Below, one piece after another: positions 1 to 11,512 of a stretch of 64,000 bases of DNA. Source of the DNA: Ascochyta rabiei (Eukaryota > Ascomycota > Dothideomycetes > Pleosporales > Didymellaceae); the NCBI RefSeq assembly GCF_004011695.2, contig NC_082409.1, positions 1,674,001-1,738,000 on the forward strand. Reading direction: 5' to 3'. A program made the position numbers and the translations under genes. How positions within the stretch are numbered: position 1 is the first letter of the stretch; every line of letters starts with the position of its first letter. Below the pieces are notes generated by a model. It was not told the DNA's origin. It did no database searches and saw only the letters and a list, made by a program, of their open reading frames with translations.

Positions 1-2895
1 CCGCAAGACCAACTACCCATGATCATGGTCAGGATAGTTGGCGATGAGCTGGAGCCTGTGGTTAAGGCAAAGCTTTTCAATCTCTGTGCCGAGTACAGAG
101 TATCGACTGTTATGGCCGCGCTTGGCATCGGCGAGGATGGCACGGTCGAAGACATTGCTGTAGGCATTGCATCGAGCGTAGCAACCATCACAAGGTCCAA
201 GTCACCAAAACCCATAAGCCGACAGTTGTCCCAAGCAAGCTCTCCCTCAGGCCCTATTGGAAAGCCTTTACAAGTTGATTTGCTGCTCAGAAGCTGCGCA
301 ATTGGCCTGAACCCTCGGAATATATCTTCCAAAGGTTTGTTCGTCTTGACTGAAGCTCACCTAGACGGCAAACAGGCGAAGGACGATTACTCTGTAAATT
401 TAGATCTGCGCAAAGCTTCGATACACGCTATCGACGACATCGCCCGGTTAGAAGAGGAGCACGAAGAGGCAACATCTCGCAGTACAACGCACGCGAATCC
501 TCATTTGCAAGAGCTGAGCCGTATGGGTTATGTTTCGCTCAGCTCGATCTCCGCCGCCAAGGTTCTTGTGAATATTGCAGGTGATGGCAGAGATGTACCG
601 CAACTCGTCAACGTTGTGTTCAAGAATGAACTCATCGTGCTTGAGTCTTGCGCCGATTCAACTCAGACGCTCATCGATGTTTTGAACGGTTTGCAGCCGC
701 CAACTCCTCCATCCACTGCTGAACGATATCGCACCGTGGTTCCGCTGCAAGAGATGATGGAATCATTTACGGGTGATGCCATGCCTGCTCAAACAGAAGC
801 TGAAGATGATGACTTCATGAGCAACGCAGACCTCGTCGAAGATGAAGTACCCACGAACCTTGAGTTTGTAGGGAGCATCTATAGCCAAGATTTGCCGACT
901 AACGAAGAGATGGGCGACAGTATGCTAGATGAAGACGACCTTGGGGCGTTAGCGACTTCACCTGTTGTACGAGAGCGAGGCGACCGAGGACTCCTTGAAA
1001 GCTTCCAGGAGCAGTACGAAGTGAACAAGGGCGAGGACGATTTCGACTTCAGCACAGGCTACTTCAACGACTCAGACTCGGAACGCAAGGGCAAAGCTCG
1101 TAAATGGGACTCAACGCAGAATCAATATCACCTCACGAATGAGTTCAAGACTCCAGACGCGCCTCTCACGGTTAGTGTCCGCGACGTGAATATTATCTGG
1201 AACCTCTTCGATGGGTATGACTGGCCAAAGACCCGAAGCATCATCTCGCAAGCTGTGGACGATGTTGAAGCCCGTGCCGAAGAGCGACGGCGGAAACCCA
1301 GAGACGAAGATGAAGATGACGACTTTGTTGAGGAAGACTTTCTCTTCAATTCCGTCTGGATTGGTGTCCCTATCAAAGAGGAGAAGGGTACCCTCGCACG
1401 CCGCATCAACCACGACATCGATGACCTTGTTAGCGAGACAGGCAGTTACGCTACTTCGACTGCTACCAGATCAACTGGTGCAACCGCTCGCCCACGCAGT
1501 GAAACAACGTCTACTCGTCGTCGTCTGAAACTCGAGCGCAGCAAGCACAAGAAGATCGCATTTTCACTGATGGGTGTTGCGGTTGACCTGGTTGTGTTCC
1601 CACCTGATTCCGGTGAGACCCTGAACTCGATCGATGTGCGCGTTCAAGATTTCGAGATTTTCGATCATGTCCCAACCTCGACTTGGAAGAAGTTTATTAC
1701 ATGCGTGATCCCACCCAGTCAACGAGAGTTGGATCGGCCAATGATCAATCTGAACCTCCTCACCGTCAAGCCTATTACTGACCTTGCAGCTTCCGAGCTC
1801 GTTATTAGAGTAAGCACGTTTGAATCTGTTCGTTTCCAGTGGACTAAAAAACTACTAGGTCTCCGTTCTTCCACTTCGTCTGCATGTCGACCAAGATGCT
1901 CTTGACTTTATCACGCGCTTTTTTGAATTCAAAAACGACTCGGACGAGACACCCACTGTACCCTCCGAACAGCCTTTTATCCAACGTCTTGAAGTCAACG
2001 CCGTCCAGCTCAAGCTCGACTACAAACCTAAGCGTGTTGACTATGGCGGGATCCGCTCTGGCCACACCACCGAGTTCATGAACTTCCTTATACTCGACGG
2101 CTCAGACATCACCCTCCGCCACGCCATCGTCTACGGTATAACTTCTTTCGATAAGCTACACAAAACCCTCAACGATGTCTGGATGCCCGACGTACAACGC
2201 AATCAATTGCCTGGAGTTCTTTCGGGCCTCGCCGCTGTCCGTCCGCTTGTGAACGTCGGCTCCGGTGTTCGGGATCTTGTAGTTGTGCCAATGCGGGAGT
2301 ACCAGAAAGATGGCCGCATAGTGCGAAGCTTGCAGAAAGGTGTCTACGCTTTTGCCAAAAACACTACCAGCGAAGTCGCCCGCCTTGGCGCGAAAGTCGC
2401 AATAGGGACCCAAACTCTGCTCGAAGGCGCAGAAGCTTTCCTAAACCCGAACCAACCTACCTCTCCACACACAAGGTCTCCTCGCTCCCAGCACTTAGAC
2501 TGGACAGGTTCTGACCCACCTTCGCCTAACGAAGAACCGCGCGCTGTATCACACTATGCAAACCAGCCTATTGGTGTGCGCGCTGGCCTGCGCAGTGCAG
2601 CAAGACACCTGGAGCGCGACCTGCTGACTGCAAGGGATGCCGTTATTGCCATTCCCGCCGAAGTCATGGAGCAGGGTAGTGGTGTTGGTGTTGTAAGAGC
2701 ACTGGCCAGACATGCGCCAACTGTTATTCTCAGGCCGGCGGTGGGCGCGACAAAGGCGTTGAGCAATGCGTTGCTTGGCGTTGGGAATGCTCTGGATGAG
2801 ACGAGTAGAAGGAAGATTGAAGATGTAAGTGCTCTGGTCGTCTTTTGCTTATTGACGCCATGCTGACCCGAGCGCAGAAATACAAGTCCTACTAA
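1..2895 (+). CDS. ATG2: Autophagy-related protein 2 (C-terminal part)
   Basis: This is the 3' part of Atg2, the rod-shaped lipid-transfer protein that works with Atg9 and Atg18 at the ER-phagophore contact. The frame is open from base 1, so the gene starts outside the window; about 930 C-terminal residues are visible. Three exons: 1-1809, 1859-2824 and 2878-2895. The 49-nt and 53-nt introns both fall in phase 0. Family-typical segments are [44 protein letters not shown] and, after the second junction, [19 protein letters not shown] and [20 protein letters not shown] text. The last exon adds only KYKSY. An acidic, probably disordered stretch precedes the DGYDW block. The gene converges on CLR2, about 550 bp away. 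Family assignment is sure; exact splice sites are inferred by eye. Confidence 0.93.
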
Positions 2896-3447
2896 ATTGT
2901 CGTCAGGGTGGTTCGGTTTTGCTCTGTTATCTACAGCAATTTCGTCTTGTTGAAGGCGCATTGTTTCGGACCTATTTGCAGATTGTTTGCATAGCGACGG
3001 TGCTGCACAGGTTTGCCGGCGTCGCCCCTTCACTCTCTTTTCGCCCCACTCATAGCATCTGGAGCTGGCGTTTTGCTTCTCCCCTAGGCTCAGATGTCAA
3101 CGAATGTATGGTAGTAAACCGCAGGTATCAATAGACAATGTCACCGCACGTGATTATTATTTGAATTGTAAATGGTGTCGTTTTGTCTATCCTTGCAACT
3201 ACATCCGTGGTATAACATCATCGGCAGCAGCCTGACATACATGAAGCAAACGAACTCGATAGAGGGGTATCGGCATGCCCTTAGCTGCTTGAGGTCCAGC
3301 TGCATCATAGAGTTAATTGCATAATACATGGTTTAGGAATATCTGGTGTACACGTACACATACTGTTGTGAGCGTCTTAATCGACTCTTGCACCCGGTCT
3401 CGTCCCATAGGCCCATTGTGTCTTCTGGTCTTTTTCTTTCAGCGTGC
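2896..3447. other. Convergent intergenic region ATG2/CLR2
   Basis: This 0.55-kb stretch separates the 3' ends of two convergent genes. It should hold both 3' UTRs. I see no further gene, only short unsupported ORFs. Confidence 0.6.
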
Positions 3448-5658
3448 TCAGTCGATGACGACTGTAACACGAGCTTTCTTGGTTGGCGCATGGCTGTTAT
3501 CCTCAACGACTTTCATGGCTTGTCTGATTTCTTCGTTGATTTTGTCATTTTCATCGTATTCCTCACTGTCAAGATTGACGATGTGTGACCTCTTCCTTGC
3601 TGTCTCGGCAACTGAGCTCTCTTTGGTAGCTGAGGAGATTGTCATACTGCCACTCAAGCTGGCCGCGTCGGTGGCTCTCGAAAGCTGTGAGCGGACAGGG
3701 AGCTCTGACAAGGCAGGTGCCATGAATCCACGTAAGCTGCGTCCAGCAAGACCATGCGTGTTGGAGGACCTCGCAGGGGGAACGATATTGTTGTTTGTCA
3801 TGCCCTCCATGATCTTGATTTTCTTACGCCACTCCTTAGGATCGCGTTCTTTATCGTGCGCTGCGACGTCCAAGCCGTTGATGGTATGCAGGTCGAGAGC
3901 TTGTGCACGGCTATCACTCCAGTACCATGTTGCGTCTAGCACGCGAGCAATGCGATTGTCATGTCGGCGAGAGTAAGCGCGGCCTTCTACTAGGCCTTCA
4001 CGTCCAGCATCTAGTAGTGGAAGATCTGTGGATTTAGTGTTCAGCCACAAAGCCATCGCGTCTCGCTCATATAGTCTACCTAATATACGCGAGTAGGGAA
4101 TTGCCAATTCTTTTGATGGCGGGTGAAGAGGGAACCACTTGCTATAGTCGTCCGTTACTTTCGAGGGACGGACGGGGTCGTTGGATAACCACTCCGTGTT
4201 CGTTCGGGCAGGATTGTTGCTGTATGCTGCACCATAGATCCAGACACTGGAGTTGTAGGGTCTGTTTTCATCCCAATCGTTGTCTGAAGCTGCATCGAGA
4301 TTGGACCACTGCAAGCGAATCGACTTAACGATCAGAATATCGTCGCAGGTGGTCTGACCATGATTTACGTTTGGCAGCAATCGAACAGTATCACCCACTG
4401 CAAGCATTTCGTACCCAAGATACAGCCCACAGCAGTACAAGGTTGCATCCGGCCATGCTCCTTTGAAACGGTACTTGCCGAACAGTGACATGGTCGAGGT
4501 AACAGCTAGAGCGTTGGAAATAGTCGAATGCCATTGTTCCTGGGGTACCTGATGCAAAAGCTCTTTCCACAAAACAAAAGGACGGGTGTGTCGGATCGGA
4601 ATGTATTTGTGGCGCTTCGACATGGATTTATCCGGATTGTTAACATTAGGCAAAGGCTCCACACGTACGCCAGAAGATGTAACGTTGCTCCCTTTTTCGC
4701 CGTTCTGGAATATGTCTTCGATAGTCGTTGGCTCTACTGGAGTCTGTCCGACCAATCCTGCCTCCCACAACGGCGAGTTAAGCCAGAGTTTTGTCTGCTC
4801 GTTGTACATCTTAAAACCTCTCGTGATAGGGTGACGGATGATGTGCGTGTCGCCCGGTAGCTCTCGCACGTAAAGAACAATGTCTCCTACGCGAGGGACC
4901 CATTGATGCTCCTTCTCGAGCTTTGTCAGTAGCTCTGGTAAGGTCTCTTGTTCGGCCCTCCAGTCCAAACTCATCGGCTCCTCGATAGGCTCGTCGATTT
5001 CATTGTGACGCCGAAGTTTGAGGATAAGATTGCGATACACATCCGGCGTTCCTTCCTCGTCAATGTGGCTTGTATCCATACCAGTACCGAGTAGCTTCGG
5101 ACGTCCCTTGTACTGCACTGGAGCCGTCAAGATGGGTCGTGCTTGGAGAACTTGAGTCGGAAGTGTGAAGGATCGAGCTGCTGGTCCATGTACTGACAGA
5201 GGCCGCGACGATGGGGTCGATGAGGTGCCACTAGAGCTGCGCATCCTAACACTGTTCGACGAGCATCTCGGCAGGACACCCGAGTACCCGTTACAGACTG
5301 TGCATGGGCAGCCCATGCTGTCTCCAGCGTTCTCCATCAAGTGTTTGAAATGAGGATAGAAGCGATTAGGTGAATCGAATAGCTTTCGACCTGGATGGCC
5401 AAAAAGGTACTTGTCGAATTGTTTGGGGTCTTTTGCGCGAGGACGCTGCCACAAAGTATAACCTGCCGGTAGACCCTCGAGAATGTACTTCACACCGGGC
5501 TGTGCTTCATTTCGATCATGCATCCATTGGTCACCTAGTTTCTCCAAATAGAGCGTCGGTGGATCCATTTGGATTTGGCTGCCAGGTTTGGGCACGTGGG
5601 TCTGGTCTCCATCTGAGCCTGGCCGCAGTAGAACAACGATTCGACGTGGCGATGCCAT
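3448..5658 (-). CDS. CLR2: Cryptic loci regulator 2 (Clr2-like silencing protein)
   Basis: A 736-residue single-exon protein resembling Clr2, a subunit of the fission yeast SHREC complex that recruits histone deacetylation to heterochromatin. The N-terminal Clr2 silencing domain is visible at about residues 35-125: a YLEKLGDQW motif, then YILEGLPAGYTLW, YLFGHPGRKLFDSPN and a CPCTVC pair of cysteines. The C-terminal Clr2 domain is seen in the YRFKGAWPDATLY and LGYEMLAVGDTVRL blocks. A Ser/Thr/Pro-rich linker lies near residues 130-170, and the tail is charged with a KKAR motif. The start is an ATG at the first codon of the ORF. Whether this fungus has a complete SHREC cannot be told from one gene. 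The name rests on remembered family motifs. Confidence 0.82.
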   Translation of the reverse strand: MASPRRIVVLLRPGSDGDQTHVPKPGSQIQMDPPTLYLEKLGDQWMHDRNEAQPGVKYILEGLPAGYTLWQRPRAKDPKQFDKYLFGHPGRKLFDSPNRFYPHFKHLMENAGDSMGCPCTVCNGYSGVLPRCSSNSVRMRSSSGTSSTPSSRPLSVHGPAARSFTLPTQVLQARPILTAPVQYKGRPKLLGTGMDTSHIDEEGTPDVYRNLILKLRRHNEIDEPIEEPMSLDWRAEQETLPELLTKLEKEHQWVPRVGDIVLYVRELPGDTHIIRHPITRGFKMYNEQTKLWLNSPLWEAGLVGQTPVEPTTIEDIFQNGEKGSNVTSSGVRVEPLPNVNNPDKSMSKRHKYIPIRHTRPFVLWKELLHQVPQEQWHSTISNALAVTSTMSLFGKYRFKGAWPDATLYCCGLYLGYEMLAVGDTVRLLPNVNHGQTTCDDILIVKSIRLQWSNLDAASDNDWDENRPYNSSVWIYGAAYSNNPARTNTEWLSNDPVRPSKVTDDYSKWFPLHPPSKELAIPYSRILGRLYERDAMALWLNTKSTDLPLLDAGREGLVEGRAYSRRHDNRIARVLDATWYWSDSRAQALDLHTINGLDVAAHDKERDPKEWRKKIKIMEGMTNNNIVPPARSSNTHGLAGRSLRGFMAPALSELPVRSQLSRATDAASLSGSMTISSATKESSVAETARKRSHIVNLDSEEYDENDKINEEIRQAMKVVEDNSHAPTKKARVTVVID

Positions 5659-6869
5659 GTCTCAATGTTGAGGTGTGGTTTGCTAGTTGCTGAGTTAAAG
5701 CTGCAACTGACAGGTCAATCCTGCCCAGCTGACACGGGCGGTGTTCTCAGACTAGTACTGGCAGCCTGGTTCTAGAGCTGTCGACGTAGCCTCTGAAAAG
5801 AGGTGATGAATGGAGATTTGGACGTGAAGGTGAGATTGCGGGCTTAGTGTCGTTACTTGAACAGAGATGGTGGGGTCAGTGGTAAAGTAAAGGAAGGTGC
5901 GTGTGTCGGCGTGTGACGCGCCAAGCGAAATCGCGGTCGGCGTGCGTATGGTGGAGCGCACGCGTTTGTGTTCTTGCGTGATTGCACATTTGGCCTGATT
6001 TCGTTGGAGACTGTTACGCCTGGGCGCTGGTGTTCACTCTCACCACGCGTGAGATCGACGCGTTCCAGAAGCAGTTGAAAGTTCGACGTATGTCGGCGGC
6101 TGATTGATGCCAATATGTACGTGACCGTTACAACTTCAATGATCCCTGTCATATGCAGGAACAGTCCGGTTTGGCGAGTCAAAGCTCGCGCTGCCCCGTG
6201 CTCGTATCACAACAGCAAAACAAACGGCTCACACGTTTGACAGTCACTTTGCTGTCGCCCATCTTCGAGACCTGACACACTGGGGTGATAGTCCCCGGAT
6301 TGAAGTACTCATTGCACAATGCATCATCTGGACTTGTGCCCTTCCGCACCTCAAAAAGACACTGCCCTGCATTGGATCGCCAGCCCTGGCTAGGTACTCC
6401 CGCCCCGAACCAGTATCGCCCAAGTGGACCATGCCTCAATAGCGTGAGCAGAGCGCCACAGAATTAGCCCCGAGTGTGATAGGATCAAGAGGCTAGCTGC
6501 AAGAGGCGAGCTGGCGGCTGCAATGGGTCATTAGCGTGTGATTTGAAGCTTACGCCATGTGCCCGCACCTCATCAAGTTACAACAGTGGAGCTCAACGCC
6601 GTACGGTCCGTTTAGGGACTCGAGGAATCCTTCTCCTTGTGTTCTCTTGAAGCAGCCGACCTGCTCCGGTCGTTTCCATTTCCCGCATTCGTTCGAGTCA
6701 AACATCACTAAACCATGATATGACTATCTAGCGCACCAGTGAACCGCAGCGTCGAACATCGAACGATACCCGAACGGAAGGGGGCTCAGACACAGGCTAC
6801 GCGTAACTGCACTTCATCCCTCAAAGCCTGAGGCAAGACACGTTCAGCCATCCTGACGCCACCGTACCC
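5659..6869. other. Divergent intergenic region
   Basis: This 1.2-kb region lies between CLR2 (minus) and the membrane-protein gene at 6870 (plus), so it should carry both promoters. A minus ORF of 86 codons at 6179-6439 is Cys-containing but has no recognisable family and no convincing gene structure. Confidence 0.5.
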
Positions 6870-8225
6870 ATGGATTACTTCCGTTCTAAGCGCTCAAACG
6901 CCCACCAGCCTATCCGCGATGACCGCCCCGCGAAACGTATATCGACGCCAGCTGGTCAGCGCCTCTCCATAGTACTCGAGTCCACCCACATGCGAAGCAA
7001 ACCCGCCAAGTCAGAGCCCAAGTCCAAAATCGAAGTCACCACAACCAGCACCTACTGCAACGATCCGACGCATCAACACATCGGGCCAACAGTCCATGTG
7101 CACGAACCGCGGAAGCCTGGCTTCCTGTCCGTCATCACGGGGGGGAGGCTGGGCGACACACCGAGAGAAAGTATGGAGGATCAGGGTCACAACGGGAGCA
7201 ACCTCAGTGTCAGTGTATGGAGTGATCCGCACACACCAAGGAGCGAGAAGTTCACGCAGCTGGAAGCCGGTGAGAGTGGTAGACGATGGGGTTGGAAAAA
7301 GTTGGCTGTCGTTGGTGCTATGATTGTCGCGCTTATTGTAGCACTTGCAGTCGGCCTGGCAGTGGGTTTGAAGAAGAATTCGCCGAGCAAGTAAGCAGCC
7401 GTGATGTCTTATGACTTCCAAAAAGAACTCTAATATGACGTCTCAGCTCATCTTCGACGCCTACCACAAGTGGCGACTCCCAACCAGTGGGCACAGGCAC
7501 GGGCACAAGCCCTGAGACAGATACGCCGACCGCACCGACTTCCACACTCACGCCATCCGCTGTTCCATCGAACTTCCCCGTTGGAGCCTTTTCGCTCGTT
7601 ACCTTCCTCGATACCATCGCGACAGGGTGCACTAGCAACAACGCAACATGGACGTGCGCGCCATATACAGATTACTATTCGGACCCTCAAAAGGCTCTTG
7701 CTGTCATCAACTGGGAGATCACCGGCTCTCCAGGCTCATACAAAATCTCATCGAAGGACACCTCCGACCTTTACATGACTTTCCAGAATGCGCCACTGGA
7801 CTTGCTTGATGAAGGTAAGAGCACAGAACGGTATCGCTTTCAAATTAGTCGGACGAAATCGGTCAACATGACCGGAACCATTGGAGGCTTGAGAGGCAAC
7901 TTCGAGTGCGACTACGGTGCGACCAATCTTCAGGCTTACCTTTACACGAAGATGCAGAGGACTTACCCTGATGATACGATCAATGTATCCAATACTCCCA
8001 ACACTGTTTGGCCATATGGTAAGTCACAACGTAGCAGTTACCGCAATTCCATTCACTGACTCGCATACAGCTGTACGTGTCGAGCAAGCAGTGGGTGGTG
8101 GCGAAAATGTGCCCTCGTGCACAAAATCATCCGGCGAGATGGTCACCAATGGTATCAAAGCACAAGATGCGGGTAACCTATGTTCGTGTTTATACAAGAA
8201 CTGGACACCCGAGAGGGCGTCATGA
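6870..8225 (+). CDS. Type II (single-pass) membrane protein of unknown function
   Basis: Three exons, 6870-7390, 7447-8018 and 8071-8225, join in phase (introns of 56 and 52 nt) to give 415 residues. The first ~140 residues are polar and basic-rich and probably cytosolic. One hydrophobic segment at about 145-167 (VVGAMIVALIVALAVGLAVG), preceded by WGWKK, acts as a signal anchor. A Thr/Pro/Ser-rich stalk follows (about 173-210). The C-terminal extracytoplasmic domain of about 190 residues carries several cysteines, consistent with disulphides, in motifs such as TGCTSN, WTCAPY, FECDYG and CLYKNW. I do not recognise the family; it looks like a lineage-restricted cell-surface protein. The start ATG follows ACCC and there is no signal peptide, which fits a signal-anchor topology. 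Confidence 0.8.
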
Positions 8226-10510
8226 TGCTGATACATTTTCTCCTTCTGCACCATTGTTTCCGTCAGTATTCCTTCTCTTAGCATCACTACCGGCGCATTC
8301 TCCACACGATATCCACTCTCACAGGGGGCATCTCTAAGCTGTCACTCATTTACTATCTTTCTTGTAGCGTTCAAGCCAGTCGAAAAGCATTAGAAGCGGA
8401 AGCGTAATCCTAGTACTATTCGTCATACCTAATAGAAATCCTGACATCGCAGATGTGCTGCCCTCGGATACCCTGAACGACATCCTTCATCTTACCGACT
8501 CTCAGACCTTTTGCGTGTCAACCTTCTCACAGGCTGCGCATTTCCAGTACTTCAAGCATGCAAAATGTTCTTTTCGTCTACTGCAAGGAAGACCGGCATC
8601 GACACAGCTGCATGGTTCTGAAAGGAAACAGAAGTCTGATGCATGTGTGCAGGCGAAGATGGTAGTTGTGTAGGTACACATGATGATGTGTCTTGGGTAT
8701 ATTCGATAGCGTTTCCAAATCGGTTGTGGTTGGATGCGGCTTAGCTTTGATAGAGGAAAGGACAGGCTTATAGATCGGAGGGAGAAATAAGGTCCACTGT
8801 GCTTTCATGAGGCGAAGCACAGTGTAGACCATATCTAATACATAATGGCTGCTTCTAGTATTCGTAGCGACGTGCAGTCTTCTGGGACATAGTATCGATG
8901 GTTCCTGTGTAAGTTTCTGATGATGTGGACTTGTAAGACACAGCACTCTAATGCCGCATAGATGGAACAAATGAGTTGTTGCTTTGTGTTGAGCTTGTTT
9001 TGGGGAACCGTTATCGAATCACACGATAACACAGCCTTCACCGCATCGCAAGTCACAGACACGGTATCCGGTTTCAATAGGTCATATCTTGAGCAGTGCG
9101 ACCATTTTTGGCGTGAACACTCAACTTCATAGTTCTCTGATCATTGCAGGCCTTCGTCCGTTACATTCCATTCGCGTCGTCAGAAGCCTCAACGCTAGTA
9201 TGGACTACCGTGACGAAATCGTAGCCTTGGTTTGAGGCCCAAACTTTCCTCTTTCGACGATTGAGAATGGACAGAAGGAAGGGAACCGAGAAAGGGTGTG
9301 GAACTCGATATCGAAGTCCCGGTCGAGGTTCAAGTCGAACTTGAGAAATATAGTGGGCGAGACGATGATGAGATTAGAAGTAAGAGCTACAATGATAGAG
9401 GAAGGGACGATGACAGGAGTAAGCGATTACAAGAGGGACGGAAGCAAACTGATAGAAATTGTCCAGAAGCCCAAAGGCAAGAATATCGAGAGGAGGTAAC
9501 TCAGCCAAACAGAGACGCAAGAAACAAAAACGGACTTTATGCTCATGCTGAAGGACATGATGACGGGACACTGACAAGTGGAAGTAGAACGATTGCGAAC
9601 ATCTCCAACACGACACAGGAAAACATCAAGACGAGGCCAGGCTGACTGTTGCACAGTACGACTTGGCTGAATGACTGAAACAGTTGAACAAGACCGAGTA
9701 AGAGCTATGCAAGCCTATCATACATGGTTACTCGGCTGGGTAGCCATGTCCGTTTTGCTGTTACTTCTGTCCTCTTAATTTAGGCTTTGACTATTTCCAC
9801 TATGGATGACAGTGCAATCAACCTCAACAATTCACTGTGACTTTCAAAAAGACATGCGAAAAAACCTTTTGCGGCCAGAGCAAAAGTGAAAACATTGCAT
9901 ACAACAGTAGGTATTCGCTAGTACCCGCCTGCCTAAATACTTGGTAATCTGCTAGTACGTTGTTTAAATAGAGCCAGGCAAACAGAAATCCCTGTTGTCT
10001 CCTCGATACCCACGGTGTGTGTATCCTGTCTACAGGAAGCTACTCGAAAGAAGTTTCGGGGTTGTTACTGTCGCTCTTGCTGTACGTGTCGGTTTCCTAG
10101 ATGTGGCTCTTTTCACAATGTCTTTGAAGAGAACGCTCGGCGTGCCAATCTGCAATCTGCGATCCAGCCAGCTAAGGATTTAATGGCTCAAAAGTTTCAC
10201 AAATTGAGTTTCTGGTTTCGCAAACTGGGTTCTGCTCCAATAGATGCTGGCCTGCTAATGCGGTGTTGTCGCAGCCGCATGCACGTTGTCCTTGGACATC
10301 AGAGGCATTTCGCCATCGTACGAAATCTTACGTTGAAATTATGGGACTGACTCGTACAGGGTAGGTATCTTAATGCGAATTCACTCTACTGACAACGATC
10401 TTAAAACGCGCTTGGAGTGAAAGAATTTCGACCTGCCCAAGGTGGTAGGTACCAAGTACTGCAATATAATTTTTAAAAAGAGTTGGACTTTCATGAAGGA
10501 ACACCGGATA
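8226..10510. other. Gene-poor region
   Basis: Over 2.2 kb without a supportable gene. Overlapping short ORFs at 9296-9645 read Arg/Asp/Glu-rich in several frames but lack intron logic or a recognisable family. About 10.0-10.35 kb an ORF lacking an ATG start is Cys-rich. I treat both as non-coding or decayed sequence. Confidence 0.5.
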
Positions 10511-10598
10511 GCATCGGTGGTTTAGTGGTAAAATTAGCCGTTGCCATCCTCTACAGGACAGTTTCGGCTAGCCCCGGGTTCGATTCCCGGCCGATGCA
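10511..10598 (+). tRNA. tRNA-Gly (anticodon GCC) with 17-nt intron
   Basis: The acceptor stem GCATCGG (10511-10517) pairs with CCGATGC (10591-10597), with discriminator A at 10598. The D arm is GTTT/AAAT around an AGTGGTA loop. The anticodon stem is AGCCG/CGGCT with loop TT-GCC-A and T; the anticodon is at 10543-10545. The T arm is CCGGG-TTCGATT-CCCGG, which also supplies the internal B box. The stem-loop closes only if 10547-10563 is removed as an intron right after position 37, the canonical place for nuclear tRNA introns. Confidence 0.95.
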
Positions 10599-11512
10599 TT
10601 TTGCACTTCTCGTATAGTCAGGGGTGGTCTTGTCGATCTTTTTGCATGGTGGGCTGATGCGGGACATGAGCCGGCAACGTGGGACAACAACCTAAGCGGC
10701 GGGGTGAACACTTTTTTTGACGACAACGAATAAGGCCAGGAACTTTGCGAAATATGAATTTGACAGCGGGAATCAGGTAAAAAGTCCTCATCCAGAACAT
10801 CCTATCCATGCTGGTACTCCATTGACTACGTGCGTTTATGCAGATTCCTTATTGCCCTGTTAATACGACGAGTCAAGCAGATGGTGTAAGCTATACGACG
10901 GTAGACCAAGGACAGTGCGCTACTGAGTGACGAGACCAGGACATGTGCAACACAATAAACCCAGTGCTGTAGACGCTAGGAGAGTAGTGAAGAAACAACA
11001 AAGCATAGTCCAACTAACGCTCTGCGAAAGCTAGATGTCGTGAGATTAGGTATCGCTATGTACTGACCCCGCTTCCTGCTACATTTGAAACCTGTCAACA
11101 GGTATGCATCGTCCTCCGCAGCCCTTCTCGTGCATCCAAGTCCCCATCACACCCCCGGTTTCGACTTCGCCAAAACGAGTCCTTTCGTAGCAGTATCACC
11201 GTGCGTCTCAACTCTGACCAGGCGCACCCCTCGTGCTACTCAAGCGAGTGAGCGAGCAGCCAAGCGCCCGAAGGGTAGTGCTTGAGTTCGTCGCAGAGCC
11301 TTGACTGCTCACTTGAACAGCTAGCGTTGCTGAGAAGACTTCAGCTCTTGTGTACGACAAGCTGTATTCTCACACACTCAGCAACTACCTTTAAAGCGGA
11401 TCTTTTGAGCAATACACACGGCGGTTGTCCAGTTCGATCGGTCGTATACGTGTGCTTGTTCGCACTACGTCCGTTCATCTCCATGACGCGCCATGGTCAG
11501 TGGTACCTTTGT
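10599..11512. other. Intergenic region
   Basis: 0.9 kb between the tRNA and the 3' end of the histidine kinase gene. No gene or clear repeat was seen. Confidence 0.5.

Noticed and set aside
6179..6439. Small Cys-containing ORF on the minus strand as a possible secreted peptide
   Set aside because: No signal peptide and an overlapping ORF of similar length in another frame; looks like chance.
9296..9645. Arg/Asp/Glu-rich ORFs in two frames that look partly protein-like
   Set aside because: No start context, introns or family; charged low-complexity text arises easily from purine-rich DNA.
10015..10350. Cys-rich 111-codon ORF beginning CVSCLQEATRKKF
   Set aside because: No ATG start, no signal peptide and no recognisable domain; too weak to call an effector.
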